Below, in pieces: positions 11,531 through 23,846 of a stretch of DNA of 64,000 nucleotides. The notes beneath the pieces were generated by a model, which had not been told where the DNA came from, searched no databases, and worked only from the letters and a program-made list of their open reading frames with translations. The DNA is taken from positions 496,001-560,000 of the forward strand of contig JAQOOI010000013.1 of assembly GCA_028554645.1 (NCBI GenBank), in the 5' to 3' direction. This DNA is from Omphalotus guepiniiformis (taxonomy: Eukaryota; Basidiomycota; Agaricomycetes; Agaricales; Omphalotaceae). Numbering within the stretch: position 1 is the stretch's first letter; the number at the start of each line of letters is the position of its first letter. The position numbers were made by a program, and so were the translations under genes.

Positions 11531-11538
11531 CTTTTATA
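11531..11538 (-). promoter_or_regulatory. TATA box of the antisense zinc-cluster gene
   Basis: On the minus strand TATAAAAG ends 66 nt before the ATG at 11465, leaving room for a start site about 30 nt downstream and a short leader. It is independent of the LTR promoter. Confidence 0.55.
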
Positions 11539-11609
11539 TCTATCCAGTGTTTGGCAGGATTTGGTCGATGTTGAAAATTCGGACACATCTCACTCCGAGG
11601 GGCAGGGTC

Positions 11610-11651
11610 GGACTTGGGACTTCGGACCTGGGACTTGGGACTTGGGACTTA
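11610..11651. repeat. Six heptamer repeats upstream of the antisense gene
   Basis: Tandem heptamers of the form GGACTTG (variants GGACTTC, GGACCTG, GGACTTA) lie about 75-115 bp upstream of the TATA box of the antisense gene and just before the 3' LTR. They could be binding sites or a simple expansion. Confidence 0.7.
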
Positions 11652-11674
11652 GGGTTCTTGAGGGCAAGAACCCT

Positions 11675-11687
11675 AAGAGGAAGATAC
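11675..11687 (+). promoter_or_regulatory. Polypurine tract of chromovirus
   Basis: A purine-rich run (AAGAGGAAGA followed by TAC) directly precedes the TG of the 3' LTR, the place where plus-strand DNA synthesis is primed in LTR retrotransposons. Confidence 0.5.
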
Positions 11688-12225
11688 TGTTACGGCTATG
11701 CGCCGGAACTCCGGGTCAGACCTCCGGTTTCTAGAACTTCTTTGATTTCTTCTTCCTGACATCTATTCAATCTTTCCATATGGTTCACTTTACAAATTCA
11801 CGCTTTCCTATTCGCTTTTATTATTCTTTTCTACTCCGGACATCCGAACGTCGCCAACGTTCCATGTTCTTATTGTTCTTTAGTTTCATTCTTCTCACAC
11901 TATTGTTTTATTACTCCGAGTATCTCCGGTAGAATACTCATATAAATACTTCACGCTTATACTGTATATACTTTAGTTTTAAATCAATTTAGTCTCCGGA
12001 CTACTATCTTGAATTTCTCGTCTGAACTCTCATCTCTCCTCGGACTTCCAATCCGGGTGCAGCACGGGGGGCAGTATCGAAATAATACTGCCTACCGGGT
12101 GAAGTCTTGTTGCCGGAGCAATTCGGAGCTCCTGGTTCTCCTGTCTTGTTCCTTTCGACTCCTTCTCTCGGACCTCCTCGGAGGTCCTCGCTCTCTTACC
12201 GTCTCTAGTCCGCACGAATTTAACA
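11688..12225 (+). repeat. 3' LTR of chromovirus
   Basis: 538 bp, the same as 3751-4288 by reading, followed by the GTATT target duplication. Confidence 0.95.
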
Positions 12226-12515
12226 GTATTCAAGATTGTCATGATACATCTGATGATCTTGAGTGAAGGCCTGCCACATAAAGCTTGGACTATCAAGTCT
12301 GATAACCCTCTTAAGATTAGAAAACATAAGCTATAAAGATACACTTTTGTGGTCTGGTGGGCTATAGACAACCCATCTGATATATATATAGTATGCACTT
12401 GAGGGTAATCTATTGGTAGGCTCATTCAAGCATCCAAATTTACATATTCAGCAGTGTTAGATAGGCCTGAATTTTCATTTGGGCAAAAGTGTAGATTGGA
12501 CAGTTCTTCAAGTGA
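12226..12515. other. AT-rich flank between retrotransposon and 7TM relic
   Basis: Begins with the GTATT target duplication. I see no gene or structured element. Before the insertion it was contiguous with 3750 and leftward. Confidence 0.5.
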
Positions 12516-13786
12516 CTAATTCCATACAGTGTATTGGAGATCAACCAGTATGATAACTAGAGTTGGATAAATGCCCTGCCAAATAAAAATGTCACTAAAA
12601 GAACAGGTGATAAAATAACAATGTATTTACCACAAGCTGAACACTTGTAGCACTTGATATTTGCTCAACAAGAAGGCCAACAAATGTATTCTCCATATTG
12701 GGAATAAACGTAATAATCTGGAAAATCTACATGTGTTATGAGTTGATATCATCAAGGCAATGAAAAAATAATATAATTTACCAAGAAACCCAGATAAACA
12801 AGTCCTGAATCTAACAAAAGAGCCAAGACTCTATGTATCCAGCTTTTTATTGAGCTGGCTCCTAAAAGCTGACAGATGGTTTGCCAGTGTCTCCTATTTT
12901 TTGTTGAGATCTTGCCAGCAGTAATCTGAACAGAATAACCTACCAGACTTTGTATGCAATGCATGCAGTAGCAACTGCATTTGTGGCCATTGACAGAACA
13001 TAGCAAGAAATATTCAGTATATTACAGGTGGTAGGTAGGTCAAGTGGCCAATCATGCTTGATAATGCATCCAAAGTAGCTAAGAGAAGTGGCTGGGTGAG
13101 TGGTCAGTTGTAGTCAAGCATACTGAGGAATAGTATCATGGTAACCCACCTGCAGAGGCACATAGCAGTAGAAGGGGAAGAAAAACAACTTTGAGTTTTC
13201 CTTCCCACAAGGCATAGACTCTCCACACAACAATAGAATCTCCAATCACCACCTAAATATCAAAACTTCAGCATATCCTTCACTAGACCATAAATGATGA
13301 GCCAACCTGGATGTAGAATAGTACTTCTTGCATATTTGAGAGTTTTGTCCATCGTTCTTGAAACAATGAAATCAAATCTTCCAAAGATGCTTGCATGTCT
13401 TGAATGAGAATGGAGTAAATACAATCTACTAGTATCATCATATAGGTAACAACAAAAAAGGTGGCCAAGAGAAACATGATGATAGTGGATGCAAGCATAA
13501 TCAGCTTTGCTTGTTTATTGGTACCACCACTCCTTTGACTATGGAGATGAGAATGAATTTAGGAGAAGTACCCAACTGCATTTACATACCATAAGATGGT
13601 TGTAGACCAGACTATGAGAACAACATGTGCACCTGTGAGAAGTGGTCATGAACTCAATAGCCTCAGTAACAGACAAGTTAAAGAGCATTCACCATACAAG
13701 AGGCTGGTAGAAAACACAGAGCTTACACTGATTAGGATATTGATTCCTATAGCAGAAACAAGTGAAGGATCAACAGAGGAAGACAT
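12516..13786 (-). pseudogene. Relic of an Agaricomycete-type seven-helix membrane protein gene
   Basis: Starting at ATG 13786 the minus strand gives exon-like pieces in family order: MSSSVDPSLVSAIGINILIS; ..FLLATFFVVTYMMILVDCIY; ..FYIQ joined to VVIGDSIVVWRVYALW; YFGCIIKH; SMATNAVATACIAYKVW; HRVLALLLDSGLVYLGFL; and finally GIYPTLVIILVDLQYTVWN before a TAG at 12518-12516. The motifs (GDSIVVWR-ALW, ATN-x5-IAYK, LLLDSGL-Y, GIYPTLVI-LV) are typical of a large uncharacterised 7TM-like family in mushroom genomes. The first four exons join in phase, but I could not find in-phase GT-AG junctions around the YFGCIIKH and KVW pieces. The usual hydrophilic C-terminal tail is missing and the region is AT-rich, so decay is likely. 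The retrotransposon sits about 290 bp downstream. Confidence 0.55.
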
Positions 13787-14444
13787 ATTGAGCAAACAAG
13801 GATTTAGTGAGGTATTGGCGGGCTTTTTCTGGTGAAGAGATTTGTTTCTTCTCAAAGGCAAAAGCAGGCAAAAGCCAGTATTTAAATTGAAGGATCAGAT
13901 CCTTTGAAAACCAGGAATGACGTGTCCAACAGAAAAGCGATCTCAGATGATGAATATACAACACATATGCTCGAACAACTACATCGATATGCTGAACGCA
14001 CTGCGGCCTGTTTTTGGAAGAGGCAAAGTCCATAATTGAATATGAAGTTCCGGACTCTCAGGGGGGCCAGAGCCCGCGGGAGGTAATCAAAACACATAGA
14101 ACTAGTAGGGGTATAAGAGACCTAATCTTGAACACTCGTTCTTCGGTGACTACACTTTGAGAGACACTGCGATGCTCTCTTCCGGAATAAGGCAAGGGCG
14201 GTGTAATTGAGATGCGATGTTCAGCGAATACGTGAGCTTGAATGAGATGATTTGAAGAGCCCTCGCCACGCAACTCAGTTTTACCAGTCGTCCTCCTAAC
14301 TTGAAGATATTCGAGCAGTGAAGTTCGAGTGTGAGAGTCACGGTCCAAGCGGTACTATTGAACCTCAGAAAAGTAATTGTTTGGCTACCCTCACTGGAAG
14401 CCGCTGCCAAACAACTTCTCTGCCTCTCCTCAAACACTCCCAAA
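13787..14444. other. Intergenic region between 7TM relic and CCT theta
   Basis: Holds the upstream regions of two divergent genes. Several short open frames on the minus strand have no recognisable motif and are not called. Confidence 0.5.
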
Positions 14445-16530
14445 ATGTCGCTCAAAGTCCCAAAAGCAAGTAACATCCAACTTTTCAAAGATGGATACAA
14501 GGTAATGATCCTTAATCATCTGTTTCGTTATCATACTAATATCGATTGAAGTACCTTCAAGGAATCGACGAGGCCGTGTTAAGGAATATTCAGGCAGTTA
14601 ACGAGTTGTCTGATCTTGTGAGGACGAGTTTCGGGCCCAATGGTTCGTATTAGTTTGTTGTTATCCTGCCATCATAGCTCATTTGCTGCCCATCTGATCA
14701 TAGGGAGAAATAAGCTGTTAATCAACCACCTTGGACGACTTTTTGTGACATCCGATGCAGCCACAATAATACGCGAAGTAGAGGTTGTGCATCCTGCCGC
14801 AAAATTATTAGTAATGGCGTCGCAAGCTCAGGAAGCTGAGGTAGGTCTATAAACACGCTTTTTTTGGGATGTTTTCACGAATGCGATTACGCGGCAGATG
14901 GGCGATGCGACAAACATGGTGATAATATTAGCAGGCGAATTGCTCAAAAAATCGGAGAATCTTCTCATCATGGGTCTTCATCCGTCAGAAATCATCAAGG
15001 GCTATGAACTTGCATGTACAAAAGCTGTGGAGGAACTCGAGAGTGCGTCTTGTTGTTCACATTCACCGGAGATCTACTTTTACTAATACGCGACGATCGT
15101 GCAGAGCTATCGACATTCACACTTCCCTCTCCGCTGACCACATCTTCTCTCGCATCTGCACTCAAACCCGCTATCGCATCGAAACAATATGGGTATGAAG
15201 ACACTCTGTCAGCATTGGTCGCTGAAGCCGCACTGGCTGTCATGCCGCTCAACCCCAAGAACTTCAACGTCGATAACGTGAGAGTGGTGAAGATCCTGGG
15301 TGGCAGTCTCGCTGCTAGTCGGGTGGTGCAAGGAATGGTGTTTGGTCGTGAGCCTGAGAGTGAGTGTCGGCTTCCATATGACGCATAGTCCAAGTCTGAT
15401 GATGCGGCCAGCTATGATCAAAAAGGTTCACAAAGCTAAAGTGGCTGTCTTCACGTCGGCTCTCGACATCGCACAAACGGAAACGAAGGGGACTGTGCTT
15501 ATTAAGAATGCGAATGAGATGCTAAACTTTACTCGGGGAGAGGAAAAACACCTTGAAAAGGTGTGTGTGGTGTGAAGTTTTTTCAAACACTACCGTACTG
15601 ATATTTCTCTTATAGATCTTCAAAGAAATCGCCGACTCTGGGGTGAAAGTAATCATTGCTGGCTCATCAGTAGGCGAGCTTGCGCTGCACTACCTCAACC
15701 GGTTCAACATCGCGGTGCTCAAAGTGCTTTCTAAATTCGAGCTCCGTCGTGTTTGCCGCGTCGTAAACGCCACTCCTCTTGCTCGAGTTGGCGCACCGAC
15801 GCCTGAGGAGGCCGGATTTGTCGATGTTTTTGAAACGGTGGAGATTGGCGGCGATCGTGTTACGGTCTTGCGTCAGCTTTCTCCTGGAGATGAAGGTTTC
15901 AACCCTCAATCACAAGGAGAGAAGACGAGGACGGCTACGATTGTTTTGAGAGGAGCGACTGCAAACCATCTGGACGACCTTGAACGTGCGGTAGACGATG
16001 GTGTTAATGTCATCAAGAGTCTTATCAAGGACCCGAGAATGGTTGCTGGAGCGGGAGCAACTGAAATGGAGTTGGCTGCGAGAGTGGAGAAGTATGGAAG
16101 TGGGTTGAAGGGATTGGCGCAACACGCGGTGAAGCGGTATGCATCGGCATTGGAAATCGTTCCGAGACAGTTGTCGGAGAATGCATTGGGGGGTGCGAAA
16201 GGGAACGAGGTTGTTAGTCGTTTGTGGGCTAAACATGAAGAGAAGGGCGGAGAAGGCTGGGGTGTTGACGTTGAGGTTTGTGTTTCGTTTTGCTTAATGG
16301 ACGGTTGTGTTTCTAACTCAAATTATGTGCGGTTTCAGGATGAGACCGATGGTACTCTCCAGTCCTCGACATATAAAATATACGACTCGCTCGTTGCCAA
16401 ATCTTGGGCTATCCGTCTTGCGACGGAAGCGGCGGTGTCGGTGCTCAGTGTGGATAGTATCATCATGAGCAAACCTGCAGGTGGACCTAAAATTCCGCAG
16501 CAATCAGGAAACTGGGATGAGGATGATTAG
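14445..16530 (+). CDS. cct8: T-complex protein 1 subunit theta (cytosolic chaperonin CCT)
   Basis: Subunit of the TRiC/CCT ring that folds actin, tubulin and other cytosolic proteins with ATP. Exons 14445-14501, 14552-14642, 14704-14840, 14898-15042, 15105-15359, 15412-15560, 15616-16275 and 16339-16530 give 561 aa, close to the usual 550-560. Visible signatures: group II chaperonin ATP-site motifs LVRTSFGPNGRNKLL and TSDAATI; GDATN, where most CCTs have GDGTN; IIAGSSVGELALHYLNRF; TIVLRGAT; and GAGATEMELA. The theta-specific start VPKASNIQLFKDGYK and the end of the type KPAGGPK support subunit 8. Introns are 50-63 bp. The A for G at GDATN in the ATP loop is worth noting but is within the range of subunit variation. 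Confidence 0.93.
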
Positions 16531-18200
16531 TGGGTTGAAGTGTAGCTGATGTGGAAGAGGGGTCTGGTTATGCATGTGAATTAGAGTGTGACTGATATTT
16601 ACTAACATACTATTGGAGTATTGAACTGCATAATCTGAAGAATGAACGTTGAATCTCTGGGACTTTTTGCTTGATCTTGATGCAAAGCTATTTCCAATGT
16701 AGTGATCTTCGTACACGATCGTAGATTCGTCGGCACTTCAGCAAAGCACCTCGCGGTTCTGCAGCGCATCATATACGCAGATACTGCTTCCTACCCCCAG
16801 CAGCCCTCAAGGCTTCATATACATAGGCGATTGGTTTCTGATGTTGGTCTGGGTGTCCCACCGAAAAAAAAGGCTCAGCCATAACTACTCTACTTCTGTA
16901 CAACTAAAGATTGAGAACTTCTGGAATCTGAACTGCGCTAGCGCTGCGAAGACTATAGTAAATGAGAGCAAATCGTGTACAGTTCCGATTTCATAACTCG
17001 GTAAACAGTACGTCGGGGTTGAACTTTGAAAGTTTGAAAGGTTGAAGATATCTCGGTTATGCATATGTGGCTTTTTGGATTCGTTCTGTATCCGTGACTA
17101 GTCATAGATACTCAGAAGGTAGGTAGTTCATGAAGCGGTTGATAAGTAAGTAAGATGATTGTGAGAGTGCAATTGGATACGTCAAGACGTCGCGAGCAAT
17201 GGCACGAAGCAGTTACCGGGGCAAGGTGTTCGCCACTCCCGAGACAAGACCAGAGTCTGTATTTCATCATACATATATCAGAATTCTGTATGCGCCCGAT
17301 GTCGCGGAAAGTAACACCCACAGCAATGACAAACTACACGCAGAGTGAGTAAAATGGTCATCGGCCCACGTCGGAGGAGCACGGAGGAACCGCTGGAACG
17401 CAGATACATAAGATTGTTGGAAATACTACTTCAAGCGCAACTTCGAAAGCCCCGGAAGCGCGACGAACCACCGCCGGTCGTTGGTCTGGAGGGCTGATAC
17501 AGGCTGGTACGCACAAATTTCATATCCCATTGACAATGACATCTTCGGCAGCCGACCTTCTCGCATGCGAGACCGTATTTACCTATCGAACCCGGCTCCT
17601 ACCTGCTGAAGGGATTCCAAGACGTCCAGTTTAGGCGCAGAAGGCTTGAGAAGGCTTGCAGGAGCAGGGAAGTCCACGGGTATTTGATGCGATGCAGCAT
17701 GAGTTGATGATCTGCGTAGCCTAAAACTAGCTAGAGAGAGCCTTGAGCTGAAAGAAGTACAAGGGCCCGGAGAAAGAGCTCACTGGCAGGTAGAGAAAAA
17801 TCAGGCAAAGTTTAGTACCGTTGATACTAAGATGAGTACATACGTTGGCGGAAAATCGCGCATTTAGTGGAACGTCGAGTATCAGCGCTTTGGTTGGTTG
17901 GAACGCAATTTCCATTCTCATGTTTATTGCGGTCGACGTTGACGCGTACATCGAAATGAGAAGATCCACTGGTGATGGTGTCCGACTTGGGCGACGAGTT
18001 AGACTGCTTTGGACGACAAGAGTACTGTCCACACACAGGCAGCTAGGTCTGGTCGCAATGAGAGCTTTGAACGATACGAGAAAGAAACTTTAACGACTCG
18101 CAGTCGCTGTAGTTACAGTTCACAAATGATAGACCGTGCACGTTTGACGCGTTCAATGCAGGGTTGCAAATCAAAAACAAAAATTGTTTCTCTCAAATAA
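16531..18200. other. Intergenic region with a possible spliced minus-strand gene
   Basis: Between CCT theta and the helicase. On the minus strand, frames at about 18085-17840 (containing SPVDLLISMYASTSTAINMR and FQPTKALILDVPLNARFSAN) and 17720-17600 (SHQIPVDFPAPASLLKPSAP then LDVLESLQQ before a GTAGGA donor) look like exons, with plausible splice sites between them. I could not find a start codon or recognise a family, so no CDS is called. On the plus strand, a 47-codon frame from 17353 is short and unsupported. Confidence 0.35.
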
Positions 18201-21200
18201 CATACACTCACCGTCGCTCTGGCGTACTCCAACTCCTCTCGGAGTGTTCTACTCCTAAAAAATGCAGCTGGCTCCTCTCTTTTTGCTTCTGAATCTGTAA
18301 CATCCTCGTCCAGGCATTATCGTCCAAGGCCTTACCAAAATTCACATTCTAATTGTACTTATTCTACTTCCAATCCTTCTGGTCCTTGTAATCTTTCATA
18401 TCGTACTTCCTTCCCGTTCAACGGCTGTCAACATCACCAGGAATGGTCGTCTACACCCATTCGAACTACCAAACGTTTTGCAAGTTTCGATGCATACGGG
18501 AGGGATCCGCACGGGGAGGAAAGAACACTTGGTTGGGCAGAGGATAATGTTGTTAAGGAACGTTTTGACTGGCGTTTACGAGCCACATCCCGTACTAGGC
18601 CTGCACCTACACTCAAGCGTGAGGGGGCTAGTGTCAAGACTGACCAGAAAAGACGGATGAAGCGTATCAGGCGTATCAGGCCCGCCCCGGGTGAACTCAA
18701 ACCTGGAATGCCATATTATGAGGCTCTAAACGCTTATCGGGAGCGGTGAGTATATGCTATATGTCTTCCGTCTCAGCCCTCTAAATCTATTCACTTGTAG
18801 TTTCTTGCCTCTCATTCAGGCCGAACAGCTAGAGGAGGAAGCAGAACTGAGGGAACGTCTTGGTACTTGGCCTCTCGACAAGCTCAAGGCCGAAGGATAC
18901 ACCTTGACAGGTCTCAGCGCGTATTGGCTCGAGAAGACGCGTTTCGGGAAACCACTTGCGTCGTTCTCACTTGGTCCTGGACAATCTTTACCGAACAATC
19001 GCTTCGCGTGAGTCCATATAGTATTCGAAAGTTTTTCATGCAGTAATGACATCTATTGATACAGTAACGGAACACAAATCCTGCTATCTCGTATCGACCC
19101 TCTCACAGAAAGTGCTTCTCGCGGCTCAGTACTGTTCAGTGGCCCGTCCTATCTCACCATTTCGTTCCCTGATCGAAGTGTCGACCTCGATATCTCTCCA
19201 GGTGAAGAAGGATGGAGGATTGACCTTGGTCAAAGCCAATACGTTTATGACCAGATGCGCAATGCGATAGCAGCGTTCGAGAACGATGTGGGGAAGCAGG
19301 AAATGACTTTTTTACCTTCACCGACGACGCCTGAGCAATCGACTGCCAAGAATGAGCAGTACGTCTTGCGGGGCACATATCTCAGAGATGTTCTACTTCG
19401 TTCTTTCGAACCTTCTGAGCACCCGCATACCCATCGTCCCCTTCAAGATCCTGATGCTGTTGACTATGTCCAGCCTGGGGCCATCGACCACGAATACGAT
19501 CCTACTCGTCTTTCTGAATCAATGGGAGAGACTTTGCTTGGTGAAGCAGAGGAAGTCTCGAAAGAGCACGGCGGTGCCTTTAAGGACAATATGCTTATAC
19601 AATCTTGGGCAAAGAGGTATTCAAAACCAGACCCTGTCGTCGTTGCAGGTGATCCGTCATTCAAAGAGTTCGACGGACTGAATTCGACGCAGAAAAGAGC
19701 AATGGCAATGATGATTGGGGAGCGTATCAGTCTTGTTCAAGGAGTGAGCTCACACATCTTCTCTACGTTTTTTATTCAGCGCGCTAACGTTTTTACTTTA
19801 GCCACCAGGGACTGGCAAAACTCTTACGATCATAGCGACGATCAAACTGTTGAAGGCCTTTTTCGCAGTTCCTCAACCGCTGCTTGTCTGTACCTACACA
19901 AATGTCGCCGTGGACAACCTAGTGGAAGGGCTTGCCAAAGCAGGTCTAAAACCACTTCGTGCATCATCTACCGGTCAATCGAAGCCATCTCTTAGACAAT
20001 GGACACTAGAGGAACAACTCGACAAGCACGAGCTGAGGCCCGAGTGGAAGGCACTCGTCGCGAGAATAGAGCGAATAGACAAGGAGTTGAAGGGCTTGAA
20101 TCAGAGTGTGTCGGATTTGGAGAGAAAATCTCGGGATGGGTTGTCTAAGAGGGAGTCGGAAAGGTTGAGTAGGATGCTGGAGGATCTCGTCAAGAAAGAG
20201 AGATCATTAGAGGGTATGAATAGGAGGAAATATGCTATGGAACAAGAGATGATCAAGGATGTAATTGACCAGTCCGATGTGGTACGTGTTGCTTTGGTTT
20301 GGTTTTGTGAATTGCAGGCCCCTACTCCATATTTTCATGTTTCAATCTCTGTCCCGTTTGACCAGGTACTAATTCTTGTTGGTTTCTTTACATGCCTTTT
20401 TCTCTCCTTCGCGTTGATTTCGGACTCCTTGCGCTGGGTATGATCGTGTCGGATTCATCAACCCGGTTTACGCTTGCCCTGTCGTTTGCCCTTGGGGTTC
20501 TTGAATTCGCATTATGTCGTGTCCGTGGTCGCGTACTGGTCGACCCTCTTTCGCGACTTTTCTCCTTGTGGATGGGATATCTATTCTTGTTCCGCGATTA
20601 CCGGTTTCTGCAGATTTGCACGACATGTATCACGGCGGCTTCAGCGGTCTTGAACATTGTCGATTTCCCCGTGGTTTTCCTGGATGAAGCGTCAATGTCG
20701 ACGGAGCCGGCATCTTTGATTCCGCTCATGAAAGGGGTCAGTCAGTTTCGTCCTTTTTTTTTTTACGCGTCGAGTATCCTAGCGTTCAACCGGAACGGTT
20801 GGGATAACTCGAGTAGCGTAGCTGTGCTCGCTTGCTTATGTTTTGAATTCCCCCTTGCAGTCTAGACATGTTGCGCTTATTGGAGACCACAAACAGTTAC
20901 CTCCCGTGGTTACAAGTCCAGAAGCGCAAGCGCATGGATTCGCTACGAGTCTGTTTGAAAGATTGACAGAAGAGAAAGGTGCGTCATCGAATTGGTTTGT
21001 GGGGCAAAATTAACTTATGGTGTATTGCTAGTGGTACCCTCTATTATGCTCAATATTCAATACAGGATGCACCCGGCCATTTCGCAATTTCCTTCCTTGG
21101 AGTTTTACAATTCCAGACTACTTGACGGGACAGTGGATGGGATGGGATATGTATCTGATCGTTTGGAACCTCCCTACGTCTCGCCTATGCTCCTACCTCC

Positions 21201-22071
21201 TGGTGTACCCGAAGATGAAGCTCAAATATTCAGTACCGATCGTGGGTCTTTCCATACGTCGTCTCATCCTCCGGTGATATTCCTGGACCATGACGGCAAT
21301 GAGAGTATCCAGGCGAAGAGTAGAGTGAATTGGAATGAGGCGTATATCGTGGCTAGTGTCGTGGAGGATTTACTGTTGAATAATGAGGTACGGAGTTTTC
21401 GGTTGAGAGTTCCCGCCGGTTTTTTCGTTTATGTTTTATTCATTCAAATTCTGAAACAGAGTCTTCGTGGAGAGGACATTGGTATCATTGCGCCTTACGT
21501 GGCGCAGATATCGCTCCTGACGAGGCTTTTCAGTGAAGATGTCAAGTATCGTGAGCGGTTCAATTCTGTGCTTGGCGAGCATCGGGCGATGCAATTGGCG
21601 AATATCGAAATTAAGACTGTGGATGGGTTTGAAGGACGGGAGAAGGAGGTTATTATATTTTCTACTGTGCGGAACAACCCTGGAGGATATATTGGATTCC
21701 TTGCTGATCGGAGGAGGTTGAATGTTGGGCTGACGAGAGCGAAGAGGGGGTTGTTTATTGTGGGGAGTATCAGTACTTTGAGACAGGGTCGGACGAGTAG
21801 TGAGGAGGGTGTGATGAAGGCCAGGGTGGGCAAGGGAGCGGAAAGTTGGAGGCGATATGTCAGTTACTTGGGGGAGCTAGGGTGGGTATTGGACCTTCAA
21901 GCTCAGGACACGCTGACCAAGGTGTTGTACGGAAATATTCAAAACTTTTCACCAACTATGGCTGGGCTAACGACGCCTGGATTCGATGCGATTACTGGAA
22001 CGAGGAAGGCCGCGGCCATGGCGAAGATGGAATCTGCAGAGCGGAATCGAGGGAATATCTTGTTACCCTGA
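18201..22071 (+). CDS. UPF1-like superfamily 1 DNA/RNA helicase (5' end unresolved)
   Basis: SF1B helicase of the UPF1/IGHMBP2 group, ATP-driven unwinding of nucleic acid. Exons read 18201(open)-18745, 18801-19007, 19065-19743, 19802-20281, 20614-20736, 20861-20978, 21032-21387 and 21460-22071; together at least 1,039 codons. Motifs: Walker A GPPGTGKT (spans the 19743/19802 junction), TYTNVAVDNLVEGL (Ia), a coiled-coil insertion (about 20040-20250), VFLDEASMSTEP (Walker B/II), GDHKQLPP (III), PSIMLNIQYRMHP (IV), TVDGFEGREKEVIIFSTVR (V) and VGLTRAKRG (VI). The start codon is not settled: the frame is open from 18201 without ATG, so an upstream exon is likely (one candidate begins at the ATG at 18125). 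The 332-bp intron 20282-20613 is far longer than the others. Confidence 0.85.
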
Positions 22072-23846
22072 ATGAATTCGAACTGGTTACTGGAGATTTT
22101 TTGTGAGTATTGTTTGTTGTGAATGTTTTAGCTCTTTTGCCTTGGGGCTGAGATTGTGTAGATCTCGCGTCGGAGATTTTAAGCTAGCGAAGTTGGAAGC
22201 GTCAAGATACACCTGCCGAGATCTGTGAAGTTTGTCTCATAGGGTATCCCGATGACCCGTCCACCTCCGTCCACCTAGCCTGTTTCTCTCCCTCCCCTCC
22301 TGACATGGCAGCAACATTGGACATGACACGGAGTACGACGTGGGCCGACATTTTCCGGAATGTTTCTTCCACGGTTCTATTGGCAGATTACATTTTTATA
22401 TTTTTACATACTTTGTGGCGCGTTTTTTCTTGTGGGCTTTTTGAGCTTGGCCACCCCCGAGTTTGAATTTCTGGGCCTTCACGAGGCCCTAGGGATGACG
22501 ACACGCTGTTAACGAGAACGAGATGCGCGGGATACCCATGTGTTATGTTATACATAGTACTAGTACTTACACGACCCCAGACTTGTAGACCTTGTTGCAT
22601 ATGTTTATTGGATCTCCGAGCGGAGTTGAAGGATATATTATTGCTATGTGGTGTGCTGGCATACTGCTTGAACGGACCTTCACGCAGGTACTTACTCACA
22701 TGCATTACTGTAATTTATGGGCGCGGGCGTCCATCAGAGGAGTATGTCAAAGTAGAATTTGAGAGAGTTTTTTCTTCAGCTGACCTTTGTTGTCAATCAC
22801 GAGCGGCGGCGGGTGCGGTACGGTATACTCCATCTGGTAGGGACAATGTAACTCCAGTCTCCCAAGGGTTCTTCCATTTTTCTTAACCCATGGCGGGTCC
22901 CCTGGCCAAGGGATGGAGGGACCCGAGTTGGTCATCTCGAACATCCTGGACGTTCAAACGTTCATGAGGTATGTTATGACCGAAACTACTCGTAACTCGA
23001 GTTTCTTTTGCCGACGTAGTATGCGAAAGGGCGGGCCATTGGTATAACATCCGTAGCATTCTCACTTTCTAGATACCTCCGAGTCCGACAAGTGGGTTGC
23101 TGTGAATTCAGGGATAAATATGGTGGTAACGTTTATGTGAATTTGGTGAATCGAATCGAATTTGCAGTGCACGGAAATGAATTGGCGTAAAATGGATTTT
23201 TTTATTTTATTTTGGTAATACACGAACTAAGTATTGTACTTACTGGTAGGTGCGGGGTGTCGGCTGGTGTCGGATGCTGAAGGGATTGGAGGGCCATTTG
23301 TCAAAAAGGAAAGACAGAAGATAATTGTTATGACGAAAGATCAGAAAGAATACATACAATACCGAGGTTGTCTAGATTCAGGATCGAGGACAAGACAGGG
23401 GCGTCGATGTTGCTGGTTGGCAGGAATTAAGGGGAGCGGGTGGTGGACTGTGAGTCGTGCGGTCGTCGTGCATCAGACGTGAAGCGAAGTGAAGCAATAA
23501 AGATGTCGAAGAACGTATGAAACAGCGACGACAGATGATAGAAGCGGTAACAAGGTACATGCGGACCCGCTAAGAGTAGAAAGAAGAAAAAGAAACGCCG
23601 CAAAGAGAAAGGTTAAAGTAGTTTCTTGTATTCTTTTGTTGGGAGATTCGCTGTTTGGACAGACAGACAGGCAAGTAATTGGAGCATCGAAGAGAATACC
23701 CTTCACAACTCAGAAAGGACATATTCAGGAATCACATAACTATTTCACTTCTATTCAAACAGCCCTGCCCCGGTAATTACTAAAAAACGAGAGTTTCAGA
23801 ATAAATACCAGTTCTCTACCTGACTGCGACGATCTCCCATCATTCC
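22072..23846. other. Intergenic region, no gene recognised
   Basis: About 1.8 kb between the helicase stop and the zinc-finger gene. Open frames on both strands are short and lack motifs; I saw no tRNA cloverleaf. The right end (about 23700-23846) is probably promoter and leader of the zinc-finger gene. Confidence 0.4.

Larger units (their letters stand above)
3751..12225 (+). mobile_element. Ty3/gypsy chromovirus LTR retrotransposon, apparently intact
   Basis: The 8,475-bp element is bounded by two 538-bp LTRs that read identically, each starting TGTTA and ending TAACA, and is flanked by a 5-bp direct repeat GTATT (3746-3750 and 12226-12230). Order: LTR, gag (4323-5942), pol with protease, reverse transcriptase, RNase H, integrase and chromodomain (to 9778), an antisense spliced gene (11465-9984), 3' LTR. 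The integrase-chromodomain order and the self-priming signature (see 4291-4300) place it with the Tf1/sushi type of chromoviruses. Identical LTRs, a perfect target duplication and open frames indicate a young, possibly active insertion. It lies about 290 bp beyond the end of a decayed 7TM-like gene. Confidence 0.95.

Noticed and set aside
22880..23060. GC-rich stretch considered as a structured RNA gene
   Set aside because: No convincing conserved stem pattern could be drawn by eye.
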